Positions 1-7,524 are shown, counted from the stretch's first letter. The stretch: DNA of 33,043 nt from Oscillospiraceae bacterium (GCA_015064005.1 SVTA01000013.1:1-33043); one strand, 5' to 3'. Numbers and translations are program-made. The notes: generated by a model from the sequence alone, not told the origin.

Positions 1-107
1 GTGCCGAAGGCACAACATCATTGCCGTAGGCTACATCATTAGGCGAAGCCGACATCACTTGCCCGTAAGGGCAAGCATCGTTCGGCAGACCTGCTTTATC
101 GCAGGTC
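1..107. repeat. Chain of short hairpins with CATCAT-like spacers
   Basis: The first ~107 bases, downstream of the uxuB end, are a run of small perfect hairpins: GTGCC-GAA-GGCAC at 1-13, GCC-GTA-GGC at 23-31, GGC-GAA-GCC at 42-50, TTGCCC-GTAA-GGGCAA at 59-74 and GACCTGC-TTTATC-GCAGGTC at 88-107. The first four are separated by the repeated word ACATCAT/ACATCAC. Stem sequences differ while spacer and loop types recur. No T-tract follows, so it is not a standard terminator. The window starts inside or at the edge of the array. It resembles the chain at 25527-25700. Confidence 0.6.
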
Positions 108-139
108 GCCGTGGCAGGAGCCTCTTTTGGGGAATCGGA

Positions 140-970
140 TCAAACGCCGGAGTAGGCGTTGAAGCCGCCATCCACGGGGATGGTGGTGCCGGTCACAAAG
201 CCGCTGGCCTCGTCGGAGGAGAGCCACAGCAGCGTGCCGATCAGGTCGGACACCTCACCGAAGCGCTTCTGGGGCGTGCCGGCCATGATCTTGGCGGTAC
301 GGGGGGTAGGCTCGCCCTTCTCATCAAAGAGCAGGCCGCGGTTCTGATTGGTCACAAAGAAGCCGGGAGCAATGCCGTTGCAGCGGATGCCGCAGGGGGC
401 GAAATGCACGGCCAGCCACTCGGTAAAGTTGCTGATGCCGGCCTTGGCGGCACTGTAGGCGGGAATCTTGGTGAGAGGACGGAAAGCGTTCATGGAGGAA
501 ATGTTGATGATATTGCCGCCGGTCTTGATCATATCGGTCGCAAACACCTGAGTCACCAGGAACGCGGTGGTGATGTTCAGATCAAACACGAACCGGATGC
601 CGGACTCCTCCAGGTCGAAAAAGTCCTTCACGCCCTCAAGATCGGGGGTCATATACTCGTTGTCGGTGGTGGCGCGGGGATTGTTGCCGCCGGCACCGTT
701 GATCAGCATATTCACAGGGCCAAAGGCGGCGTTGACGGTGGCCTTGGCAGCCTCAATGCTCTGCTTATCAAGGCAGTTGGTGGGTACGGCCAGCGCGTTT
801 TCACCAATCTCGGCAGCCACGCGATCCACGGCCTCTGCGTTGATATCCAGCAGCGCCACCTTGGCGCCGCAATCGGCCAGCGCCTTGGCAAAGGCGCTCA
901 TCAGTACGCCGCCCGCACCGGTAACGGCAACCACCTTGTCCTTCAGATCCACTTGAAAGGGTAATTTCAT
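140..970 (-). CDS. uxuB: SDR-family D-mannonate oxidoreductase (fructuronate reductase type)
   Basis: A 276-residue short-chain dehydrogenase. The nucleotide-binding loop is TGAGGVLM (about residues 17-24), the NAG motif is NGAGG (91-95), catalytic serine is in NIINISS (about 158) and the YxxxK pair is Y172/K176 in AYSAAK. The C-terminus TGTTIPVDGGF is typical of classical SDRs. Firmicutes use an SDR of this type in place of the E. coli long-chain UxuB to interconvert D-fructuronate and D-mannonate with NAD(P)H. The assignment leans on the uxuA neighbour: the start ATG overlaps the uxuA stop as ATGA, so the two are translationally coupled. Seen: SDR fold motifs and coupling. Inferred: the exact substrate. 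Another sugar-acid or polyol dehydrogenase cannot be excluded. Confidence 0.85.
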   Translation of the reverse strand: MKLPFQVDLKDKVVAVTGAGGVLMSAFAKALADCGAKVALLDINAEAVDRVAAEIGENALAVPTNCLDKQSIEAAKATVNAAFGPVNMLINGAGGNNPRATTDNEYMTPDLEGVKDFFDLEESGIRFVFDLNITTAFLVTQVFATDMIKTGGNIINISSMNAFRPLTKIPAYSAAKAGISNFTEWLAVHFAPCGIRCNGIAPGFFVTNQNRGLLFDEKGEPTPRTAKIMAGTPQKRFGEVSDLIGTLLWLSSDEASGFVTGTTIPVDGGFNAYSGV

Positions 971-2004
971 TTTTTCATCTCCTTTTCTGCGGCCTCAAAC
1001 AGGCCACCCAGATAGCAAGCGCCCATGGCGCGGTCAAACAGTCCGTAGCCGGGCTTGGCATCCTCGCCCCATACGTTGCGGCCGTGGTCGGGACGTACGT
1101 AGCCCTCAAAGCCATTGCACACCAAAGCCTTGACGATGCCGTGGATATCCACGTTTCCAAGCTCAGTCATATGGCCGTTCTCAAAGAAATCGGTATCGGA
1201 GGTGTACTTCAGCTGGCGCAGATGGGCAAAGTAGATGCGATCGGCGTACTTGGCCGCCATCTTGGGCAGGTCGTTGAAGCGTCCGGCACCAAGGCTGCCC
1301 GTGCAGAAGGTGATACCGTTGTGGGGATTGGGCACGGCGGCAAACAGCCGGTCGTAGTCCTCCTCCTTACAGATGATGCGAGGCAGGCCGAACATATCCC
1401 AGGGCGGATCGTCCGGGTGAATGGCCATGTTGATGCCGGCCTCGTCGCAGGCGGGCATAATGGCGTTCAGGAAGTACACCAGATTCTCAAAGAGCTTTTC
1501 GTGAGTCATACCCTCGTACTCGGCAAGCAGGGCGTTCAGCTCCTCGGGGGTGTAGCTCTCGTCCCAGCCCGGCAGGTGCAGGTTCTTGGGATCGAGGGAA
1601 AGCAGTGTGTCGTGGCAATAAGCCAGGGACGTGGCACCGTCGGGGTGCTTGAAGTAAAGCTCCGTGCGCAGCCAGTCGAACACGGGCATGAAGTTGTAGC
1701 AGATGCACTTCACGCCGGCCTTGCCGCAGTTGAGAATGTTCTGCTTGTAGGCCTCGATATACTTGTCACGGGTGGGCTTGCCCAGCTTGATATCCTCGTG
1801 AACGGGCACGGATTCGATGACCTCCATCTCGAGGCCGGCTTTTTCACACAGAGCCTTCATGGCAAGGAGGCGCTCAAGGGGCCAGGCCTCACCCACGGGC
1901 ACGTCGTACACGGCGGTGACAACGCCGGTCATGCCCTGGATCTGCTTGATATAGTCGAGAGGAATGCAATCACCCTCGCCATACCAACGAAACGTCATTT
2001 TCAT
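967..2004 (-). CDS. uxuA: Mannonate dehydratase
   Basis: Dehydrates D-mannonate to 2-keto-3-deoxy-D-gluconate, the step that commits glucuronate carbon to the KDG/KDPG route; it is a metal-dependent TIM-barrel enzyme. The N-terminus MKMTFRWYGEGD and the blocks ESVPVHEDIK, YNFMPVFDW, IHPDDPPWDMFGLPRI, FCTGSLGA, FAHLRQ and RPDHGR are hallmarks of the family. I place the start at 2004 because an AAAGGA ribosome binding site lies 7 bases upstream and the protein opens with the conserved MKMTFRWYG; an in-frame extension to 2127 has no homologous look and runs toward the repeat element. The length of 345 residues is slightly below the usual ~360. A small hairpin (CGCGGCA/TGCCGCG, 2019-2033) lies just upstream of the ribosome binding site. 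Coupled to uxuB by a 4-base overlap. A 486-base gap containing a repeat separates it from the next upstream gene, so cotranscription is uncertain. Confidence 0.93.
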   Translation of the reverse strand: MKMTFRWYGEGDCIPLDYIKQIQGMTGVVTAVYDVPVGEAWPLERLLAMKALCEKAGLEMEVIESVPVHEDIKLGKPTRDKYIEAYKQNILNCGKAGVKCICYNFMPVFDWLRTELYFKHPDGATSLAYCHDTLLSLDPKNLHLPGWDESYTPEELNALLAEYEGMTHEKLFENLVYFLNAIMPACDEAGINMAIHPDDPPWDMFGLPRIICKEEDYDRLFAAVPNPHNGITFCTGSLGAGRFNDLPKMAAKYADRIYFAHLRQLKYTSDTDFFENGHMTELGNVDIHGIVKALVCNGFEGYVRPDHGRNVWGEDAKPGYGLFDRAMGACYLGGLFEAAEKEMKK

Positions 2005-2116
2005 AGTAGTTCCTTTCTCGCGGCAATGCCGCGGGTAAATTTTCAAGCCGGCCGCAAGAGGATACGGCGGCCGCACCTTGGGAAGCCTGATGGGTTCAAA
2101 TTTTGATTTATCGCCC

Positions 2117-2446
2117 TGTTCGCACAAGCCCTTTCGGGAAGTTTTCGCCCGCCTTTTTCAAAAGGCGGCGGGGCATGGGGCAGAGCCCCATATAGGGCAT
2201 TTCTCTTTTGGTAGCTTTTCTCTTTGTGCCTCCGGTGTCAAAGAGAAAAGCGGGTGAGAAATTTGCAAACGCCAAATGGCTGTAGCCACAATGATTTTCA
2301 GAGTCCTTAGCCACTTTTTCTTTGCAGGTGTGAGCCGCAAAGAAAAAGTTATCAAAAAGAAACGGCGTTTTTGTGGGCGCTGCCCACACCCGCCAACTTT
2401 TAAAAAAGTTGGATCAAAACTTTCAAAAAAAGAGTTTGTGCGAACA
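2117..2446. repeat. Full-length palindromic interspersed element, copy A
   Basis: A 330-bp non-coding element that starts TGTTCGCACAA (2117-2127) and ends with its exact reverse complement TTGTGCGAACA (2436-2446). The inverted similarity continues imperfectly inward for about 60 bases. The interior holds further stem-loops: GGGGC-AGA-GCCCC, arms GCTTTTCTCTTTG/CAAAGAGAAAAGC, perfect 13-bp arms ACTTTTTCTTTGC/GCAAAGAAAAAGT, and TGTGGGC/GCCCACA. A partial copy is at 8322-8605 in the same orientation and a reversed partial copy is at 32483-32618. Short ORFs inside it are shadows of the repeat. It fills most of the 2005-2490 gap between uxuA and its upstream neighbour; I saw no convincing promoter there. 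Confidence 0.8.
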
Positions 2447-2490
2447 TCCCAACAAGCCCCAATTTTGGGGCGAGTCTCACCAAAGACCCG

Positions 2491-3486
2491 TTATTTGATC
2501 TCGATCTCGTGCTGGCCGCTATGGTACATCGCAAGGATCAGTCGAATCACGCGCGCGCCCTCGCGACCGTCAATGGGAAAGTGCCTGCCCTCACCGAGGC
2601 AACGGTAAAAATCGCGGATAAGGGGTCCATGACCCGCGCCGTAGCAGACCTTGCCACGCACACGGGGACGGGGGGCGGCAAAGAGCACCTCGTCGTTATG
2701 CAGCACACAAAGCGGGAGCAGGGTCAGATCGTCACCGTTTTCCATGCGGAAGCCGATCTCCACAGGCATGCTCACCGCCGCACCGTTGGTGGCAAAGAAG
2801 GTAAAGGGTGCTTCTCCGCCGTGAAAGGTTGCCGCGGCGGTATCCTCCACCTCAATCACGCCGTCCAGCGTCAGATTGGCCGTGCCGGCAGAAACCGAGG
2901 TAGGATCCCCAAGGAACCACAACAGCAGGTCAAGGGTGTGGAGCGCTTGATTGATCATCACGCCACCCCCCTCGGTGTCCCAGTGTCCGCGCCAAGCCGC
3001 CTTGTTGTAGTAGGCGGCGTCCCTGTGCCAGGTCACACTGCCGTGTGCAGCCTGCACCTTGTGGGTCTTGAGGTAGTCCTTCACAAACAAATTGGCAGGA
3101 TTATAACGGTTTTGCAGACATACGCCCAGGGTGGCCGTGGAGGCCGCCTCGGCGGCAAGGATGGCGTCGATCTCCTCGAAATGGATGCAAAGAGGCTTTT
3201 CACACAGCACGTGCACCCCTCGCTTCAGCGCCGCAATGACCATGGGCGCGTGGAGGTAATGGGGGGTGCAGATATGCACCACGTCCGGCCGCGCTTCTGC
3301 CAGCATTTTTTCAAAATCCCCCCAAACGGGTGCGGAAAAACCGTATTCCGCGCCTACGGCAGCGGCTTTTTCCACGTCGGTGTCACACAGCGCCACCACG
3401 GTTGCACCCATTTCGGAGAGCACCTCCAGATGCACCCGACCGATGACACCGATACCGACAACCGCAATCTTCATTTTGGTGTCCAT
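2491..3486 (-). CDS. Gfo/Idh/MocA family oxidoreductase
   Basis: A 331-residue NAD(P)-dependent sugar or inositol dehydrogenase of the Gfo/Idh/MocA type. The N-terminal Rossmann domain begins MKIAVVGIGVIGRVH with GxGxxG. The family signature EKP is in CEKPLC. The C-terminal domain carries WRGHWDTEGGGVMINQALH, the usual aromatic-Gly-rich block with the catalytic H/D region HTLDLLLW. The ATG at 3486 lies one base after the stop of the upstream paralogue and has no good ribosome binding site, so translation is probably coupled; an ATG at 3474 is an alternative giving MKIAVVG directly. It and the next gene are two distinct Gfo/Idh enzymes in one operon, as in pathways that oxidise a glycoside at C3. 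The substrate is unknown. Confidence 0.88.
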   Translation of the reverse strand: MDTKMKIAVVGIGVIGRVHLEVLSEMGATVVALCDTDVEKAAAVGAEYGFSAPVWGDFEKMLAEARPDVVHICTPHYLHAPMVIAALKRGVHVLCEKPLCIHFEEIDAILAAEAASTATLGVCLQNRYNPANLFVKDYLKTHKVQAAHGSVTWHRDAAYYNKAAWRGHWDTEGGGVMINQALHTLDLLLWFLGDPTSVSAGTANLTLDGVIEVEDTAAATFHGGEAPFTFFATNGAAVSMPVEIGFRMENGDDLTLLPLCVLHNDEVLFAAPRPRVRGKVCYGAGHGPLIRDFYRCLGEGRHFPIDGREGARVIRLILAMYHSGQHEIEIK

Positions 3487-3487
3487 A

Positions 3488-4603
3488 TCATTTATCGGAG
3501 GCGTCGATCCGCTTCTGCAGCTCGGCCAGATACAGATCGTCGTCGATGGGCAGCTCCACGGCCTTTCCGAGGAAGGAGGACAGGAGCATGGCATCCATGA
3601 TCTCCACGCCGTCAATGCCCTCTACGCCCGAAACGTACAGCGGCTCCTTGCCGAGAATGGCCGCGGTGAAGTTGTTGAGGATGCCGATGTGCTGCTCATT
3701 CAAGCCATCCAGCTCTACCTCCTCAACGGTCTTATCCATCTCGCCGAACTTTTTATCGGTGGTATTGGAATATTCCTTGGCACCAACAGCAAGCTTGGTG
3801 TAGGTGAGCTTCTTGTTCTCGGCCACCAGCTTACCGTTATTACCCACAACCTCAAAGCGATTGGTGCCGCCGGCCTCGCAGGTAGTGGTCACGAACACGC
3901 CCGTTGCGCCGTTCTCATATTCGAGATATGCAGTTACTTCATCCTCCACCTCAATGTCGTGACCCTTGCCGAAGCCGCAGAAGGCGTGGATCTTGCTGGG
4001 CATCATGCCCACTACCCACTGAATGAGGTCAAGCTGATGGGGGCACTGGTTGAGCAGCACGCCGCCACCCTCGCCGCGCCAGGTGGCGCGCCAGTCGGAG
4101 GACTCGTAATAGCGCTTGCTGCGGAACCAGCTGGTGATGATCCAGTTGACGCGGCGCACCTCGCCAATGGCGCCCTCCGCGATCATCTCCCGCATCTTGC
4201 GGTAGAGGCAGTCGGTGCGCTGGTTGAACATCATGCCAAAGAGCTTGTCGGACTTCGCTGCCACGGCGTTCATTTCCTTCACCTGCTTGGTGTAAACGCC
4301 CGCAGGCTTCTCGCAGAGCACGTGCACGCCGTGAGTGAGACCGTAGATCACCATTTCGGGGTGATCGTAGTGGGGAACCTCCACCATCACCGCGTCCACA
4401 AGGCCGCTGTCGATCATCTCCTTATAATCAGTGAAGACCGTGCCCGTAAAGCCAAGCTCCTCGGCCTCTGCAATGGCGGCGGGGTCGATATCACAGATGG
4501 CGGTGAGCTCCGCATCCACGGTCTTGTCCGTGAGGAAAAACTCCTTCAGATACTTTTTGCCTTGATTACCGATACCGATAATGCCGTATCTTACCTTTTC
4601 CAT
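3488..4603 (-). CDS. Gfo/Idh/MocA family oxidoreductase
   Basis: A 371-residue oxidoreductase. It has the Rossmann GxGxxG in YGIIGIGNQG (residues ~6-15), CEKPAG (the family EKP motif, whose Lys helps catalysis) and the C-terminal block WRGEGGGVLLNQCPHQLDLI, where the GGGxLxxxxxHxxDL pattern carries the proton-relay His/Asp. The start ATG at 4603 has AAAGGAG about 8 bases upstream. It is followed after one base by a second Gfo/Idh gene and preceded 32 bases upstream by a TIM-barrel epimerase-like gene on the same strand, so it is part of the minus-strand operon reading from about 7500. The enzyme likely oxidises or reduces a sugar, sugar acid or glycoside with NAD(P); the actual substrate cannot be read from the sequence. 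Confidence 0.9.
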   Translation of the reverse strand: MEKVRYGIIGIGNQGKKYLKEFFLTDKTVDAELTAICDIDPAAIAEAEELGFTGTVFTDYKEMIDSGLVDAVMVEVPHYDHPEMVIYGLTHGVHVLCEKPAGVYTKQVKEMNAVAAKSDKLFGMMFNQRTDCLYRKMREMIAEGAIGEVRRVNWIITSWFRSKRYYESSDWRATWRGEGGGVLLNQCPHQLDLIQWVVGMMPSKIHAFCGFGKGHDIEVEDEVTAYLEYENGATGVFVTTTCEAGGTNRFEVVGNNGKLVAENKKLTYTKLAVGAKEYSNTTDKKFGEMDKTVEEVELDGLNEQHIGILNNFTAAILGKEPLYVSGVEGIDGVEIMDAMLLSSFLGKAVELPIDDDLYLAELQKRIDASDK

Positions 4604-4635
4604 AACTTTACTCCTTTATGTTATCAAATTTGAAA

Positions 4636-5400
4636 TTAACCGAAATTTTTCTTGAGGTAAGCAATGCTGCTGCCCACCTCGCGGAAGGGATCCTCGTAGT
4701 CGGTGGCGTCGTCCTGCTCCACCAGATAATACTCCGCACCTGCGGCAGCAAAAGCGGGAATCACGTCGTGCCAGTTGATGTTACCCTCACCAACGGGGGC
4801 GAATTTCGCCTTGAAATTCCCCTCGGGGAAGGTGGGAAGGTAGTCCTTCAGGTGTACACAGCAGATTCTGCCGGCAGATTTTTTGATGTATTCGAGAATC
4901 GACACGCCGCCGGACTGGAGCCAGTAGGTATCCAGAGTGAAATTGACCTCCGGTAGAGCCGTGAGCATCCGGTCGTAGATGGTCTCACCGGTAGAAAGCC
5001 GCTGAAATTCAAAGTTGTGGTTGTGGTAGAAGAACCGACCGCCGGCGGCAGTCACCCGACGGGATGCCTCGCCCACCTGCGCGATATTGTCAAGCATCTC
5101 CTCCTCGGTAAGACCCTTGAACTTCATGGCACCAAGCCCCACGCGGTTACAGCCGAAGAGCTTATGCTCGGCTACCAAGGCTTCGGTATCGTTCATGATG
5201 CGATCAAAGGGCACGTGGGTCAGCACCACGGGCACGCCCGCCTTTTCGGAAACCTCGCGGATCATTTCGCCGTCAAAGGGTGCGCCGGAGTACTGCACGT
5301 AGTCGTAGCCCAGCTCCTTCAGGCGGCAGAGCGTGTTGTAAAAATCCTCCCGCGTGGCGATCTGCTTGCGGAGTGAGTACAGATTGAGTCCGAATTTCAT
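4636..5400 (-). CDS. Sugar phosphate isomerase/epimerase family protein (xylose isomerase-like TIM barrel)
   Basis: A 254-residue protein of the AP-endonuclease-2/xylose-isomerase-like TIM-barrel family. It opens MKFGLNLYSLR, typical of the family. Candidate metal and substrate residues are in FYHNHNFEF, TLDTYWLQSGG, CVHLKDY and LVEQDD, which line up with the usual Glu/Asp/His/Glu metal ligands at strand ends. The start has AAAGGA about 10 bases upstream. Members act as keto-sugar epimerases, isomerases or, with Gfo/Idh partners, as lyases that break a glycosidic bond after C3 oxidation. Adjacent Gfo/Idh genes (32-base gap) make such a partnership plausible. The downstream end is close to the start of the next gene, so it is in the operon; 72 bases separate it from the upstream CE15-like gene. 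Confidence 0.87.
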   Translation of the reverse strand: MKFGLNLYSLRKQIATREDFYNTLCRLKELGYDYVQYSGAPFDGEMIREVSEKAGVPVVLTHVPFDRIMNDTEALVAEHKLFGCNRVGLGAMKFKGLTEEEMLDNIAQVGEASRRVTAAGGRFFYHNHNFEFQRLSTGETIYDRMLTALPEVNFTLDTYWLQSGGVSILEYIKKSAGRICCVHLKDYLPTFPEGNFKAKFAPVGEGNINWHDVIPAFAAAGAEYYLVEQDDATDYEDPFREVGSSIAYLKKNFG

Positions 5401-5472
5401 GCTTCATCCATCCTTTCATTTTCAAAAAAGAGCAATATTTTGCAAATATCGTGAAAAATCGACAATATTATG

Positions 5473-6582
5473 CTATTCTTTTTCACCGTTTTCCGCTATA
5501 CTGGAAAGCGTTTTGAGATAGGAGAGCCAGTCGGTACGGCTGAGATAGTGCTTGCCTGCCCGCAGGTGGAAGCACACGCCGCCTTCTCCAAGACGGTCTC
5601 CCACAGAGGGCAGCGCGTCGGGCGTCACCAGCCCCCGCTTGCCGTACAGCTCCCACACGGGAGAGGCGGCAACGCAGGTGAGAAACTGCCCGGCGGTGTC
5701 CGCCCACAGATCCTCCACCGCAGCGCCCACCAAAAGTCTGCGGGGCGCGATCAGCGCCGCCACGCAATGCTGATCCAGCGGTAACGCTTCGGGCGCATCC
5801 ATATATTTCAGATAATTGGGGGCAAACCAATAGGGGAATTTGGTGCAAATGGCGCGGATGCTTTCGGCCGCAGCGTCCCGCCCTCTGGCCAATGCCGCGC
5901 CGGCAGTGCCCGATCCATTGACGCAGGCAAAGGCGAAGCGCTCGTCCAGCGCCGCCGCCAGCTGCGCGGTCTTACCAAGGCGCGAATGGCCGATCACACC
6001 GATCCTTTTTGGATCAGCCTCTTGTCTTGTCAGCAGGTAATCCATCATCCGGGAGGCCATATACGCCCAGTAGGTGAGCTTGCCTGCCTCATCCGGTCGC
6101 CGCTCGCCCTCTGTGGCAAAGAGCCCCGCAAGACCACTCTGAAAATCACCGTCATCAGCGGTCACGTCCTGATAGCAGACGCCGAAGACGCCGTATCCTG
6201 CATCGATCAGCTCCTCCGTGGGCCAGTAGCGATCCGGCACCTCCGGGCGGAAGTTCAGAAGGATAAAGAAGGGATAAGGCCCCTCCCCCTTGGGTGTGAC
6301 CATTTGGACGGGAACGGTATGGGCTTTTCCATCTTTTTCAAAGGTAAACCGAACGGTTTCCCAGACGGCTTTGCCCGCAAAATCGATCTTATTCACCTCA
6401 GTGGTAACGGTGGGGGTAATGATCTCCGGCACACGGCCATAGATCTCGCGGAGCAGTAGCTCCCGCCAATGAGGCCGTACCGTCTCTTCCCATTCTGCCG
6501 CTGTGGTGGCACGCCCGCCGGGTGCCATAAGCACATCCGGAAGGCTCCGCGCTGCCAGCAGCGCATCCAGCATCCCGTTCAT
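5473..6582 (-). CDS. CE15-like alpha/beta hydrolase (glucuronoyl esterase family)
   Basis: A 369-residue hydrolase without an obvious signal peptide, so probably cytoplasmic. The nucleophile elbow GHSRLGK (Ser200) matches the CE15 GxSRxGK signature. The likely catalytic His is H345 in RAGKHYLSRTDW, in the position of the family's GGH..T.DW segment. The block VEDLWADTAGQF (about 289-300), ending in the ASPVWELYG segment, is also typical of bacterial CE15 relatives and offers an acidic partner (E290/D291). At the canonical acid position after the elbow the sequence reads VNGSGTAG, with Gly223 where many members have Glu. CE15 enzymes split esters of (4-O-methyl)glucuronate on xylan to lignin alcohols; the uxuAB genes in the same cluster fit release of uronic acid. 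It overlaps the upstream gene by 4 bases (ATGA). The exact ester is not known. Confidence 0.78.
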   Translation of the reverse strand: MNGMLDALLAARSLPDVLMAPGGRATTAAEWEETVRPHWRELLLREIYGRVPEIITPTVTTEVNKIDFAGKAVWETVRFTFEKDGKAHTVPVQMVTPKGEGPYPFFILLNFRPEVPDRYWPTEELIDAGYGVFGVCYQDVTADDGDFQSGLAGLFATEGERRPDEAGKLTYWAYMASRMMDYLLTRQEADPKRIGVIGHSRLGKTAQLAAALDERFAFACVNGSGTAGAALARGRDAAAESIRAICTKFPYWFAPNYLKYMDAPEALPLDQHCVAALIAPRRLLVGAAVEDLWADTAGQFLTCVAASPVWELYGKRGLVTPDALPSVGDRLGEGGVCFHLRAGKHYLSRTDWLSYLKTLSSIAENGEKE

Positions 6583-7454
6583 TTGATAAATCCTTTCGTA
6601 CCGTCCTCCAGCACCGTTTCGGTGTGACCGTGGTCGGCAAGCACCTGCTTCATGGCCTCCACGGCAGCGGCAAAGCTCTCCACGTTGGAGCCGTAGGTAA
6701 AGGCGGTCTGCAGCGCCGTGTTGTCGATCTCTCCATACCCCTCAAACACCTTTAAATGAGGCTCCAGCGTCATCACGCAGTCCCGGCCGGAGGCGGCAAT
6801 GCGATCCACGATCTCGCCAATACAGCCATCGCCGTGCCCTGCAGGAACCAGCTGGCCGGTGGCCGCCACCACGTCCTTGATGTGGAAGTAATCGGTTTTG
6901 TCGAACAAGGCCTCCAAGGCCGTGGGAATCCCCTCGCCGCACTGAATGTAGTTGGCAGGATCAAAAACAAAGCCAAGCTCCGGAATCCCTGCCCCGATCA
7001 GCGTCTTGATACGGGCAAGCGTATCGCCGTAAATTTCCTTTTCGTTCTCATGACAGAGCCGCACGCCATAGCGGGCAGCGATCACCGTCATGCGGGTGAG
7101 ATATCCCTTCACGGCCTCAAAATCCGCATCCCCCGCCTCAAAAAAGCTGAACACACGAATCTTATCCGCACCAAGCAGGGTGGCAAGATAGCAGACCCGT
7201 TCCACCTTTGTCATATGCTCCTCGGCCTCGGAAAGCTTCACCTTACCAAGCGGAGAGCCGACGGACCAAACGGTAATACCGTTCGCTGCCAGATATTCCC
7301 GACAGGCCACCGCCTCCTCGTCGGTGAGGTCGGCCACGTTCTTGCCGTTCACGTTGCGCAGCTCTATGAGAGAAATGCCGTGGCGACAAAGCTCTCTTGC
7401 CTGCACCTCCAGCTCCTTGCCGCTCTCATCGGCAAAAGCACAAAGTCTGATCAT
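6579..7454 (-). CDS. Sugar phosphate isomerase/epimerase family protein (first gene of the uronate cluster)
   Basis: A 291-residue TIM-barrel protein of the xylose-isomerase-like family. Conserved strand-end residues are seen in CHENEKEIYG, GFVFDPANYIQCG, YFHIKDVV and VMTLEPHL, giving the expected Glu/Asp/His/Glu metal-binding set. The ATG at 7454 has AAGGAG about 8 bases upstream. This is the first gene of the minus-strand operon, directly after the divergent promoter region shared with the AraC gene. It is not close to the other TIM-barrel gene of the cluster, so the two probably act on different intermediates. It could be an epimerase for a keto-sugar acid or a lyase partner for the Gfo/Idh enzymes; the substrate is not identifiable. 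Confidence 0.87.
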   Translation of the reverse strand: MIRLCAFADESGKELEVQARELCRHGISLIELRNVNGKNVADLTDEEAVACREYLAANGITVWSVGSPLGKVKLSEAEEHMTKVERVCYLATLLGADKIRVFSFFEAGDADFEAVKGYLTRMTVIAARYGVRLCHENEKEIYGDTLARIKTLIGAGIPELGFVFDPANYIQCGEGIPTALEALFDKTDYFHIKDVVAATGQLVPAGHGDGCIGEIVDRIAASGRDCVMTLEPHLKVFEGYGEIDNTALQTAFTYGSNVESFAAAVEAMKQVLADHGHTETVLEDGTKGFIK

Positions 7455-7466
7455 AAAAAATTCTCC

Positions 7467-7495
7467 TTGACAAAACGGATTTTCTGTGCTACTAT
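7467..7495 (+). promoter_or_regulatory. Sigma-A promoter for the AraC gene
   Basis: TTGACA (7467-7472), a 17-base spacer and TACTAT (7490-7495) form a near-consensus housekeeping promoter reading toward the AraC gene at 7569, with start near 7502 and a ~67-base leader. Its -35 box abuts the ribosome binding site of the divergent gene. Confidence 0.75.
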
Positions 7496-7522
7496 CATTT
7501 TAGCACTATTTTCGCACTTTTC
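7486..7522. promoter_or_regulatory. Candidate operator between the AraC gene and the uronate operon
   Basis: The overlap of the two divergent promoters contains a 6-bp inverted repeat GTGCTA (7486-7491) / TAGCAC (7501-7506) and two adjacent, similarly oriented copies of a GCACT-T-rich word (GCACTATTTTC at 7503-7513, GCACTTTTC at 7514-7522), spaced 11 bp. AraC-family proteins bind direct repeats one or two helical turns apart, so this is the likely binding site. Function is inferred from position. Confidence 0.45.
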
Positions 7523-7524
7523 AA
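7497..7524 (-). promoter_or_regulatory. Promoter for the uronate operon
   Basis: On the minus strand TTGAAA (7524-7519), 16 bases and TAAAAT (7502-7497) precede the operon's first gene (start 7454). It overlaps the -10 region of the AraC promoter on the other strand, so the two probably influence each other. Confidence 0.55.

Noticed and set aside
2005-2116. Separate promoter for uxuAB
   Set aside because: A TTGAAA-like word exists on the minus strand but no -10 follows at proper distance.
2108-2389. Small open frames inside repeat copies A and B sharing similar peptides
   Set aside because: The peptide similarity simply follows the DNA repeat; frames run through hairpins, lack ribosome binding sites and are broken in copy C.
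3266-4633. 455-codon open frame antisense to the two Gfo/Idh genes
   Set aside because: Opposite two clear family members, with composition typical of antisense frames.
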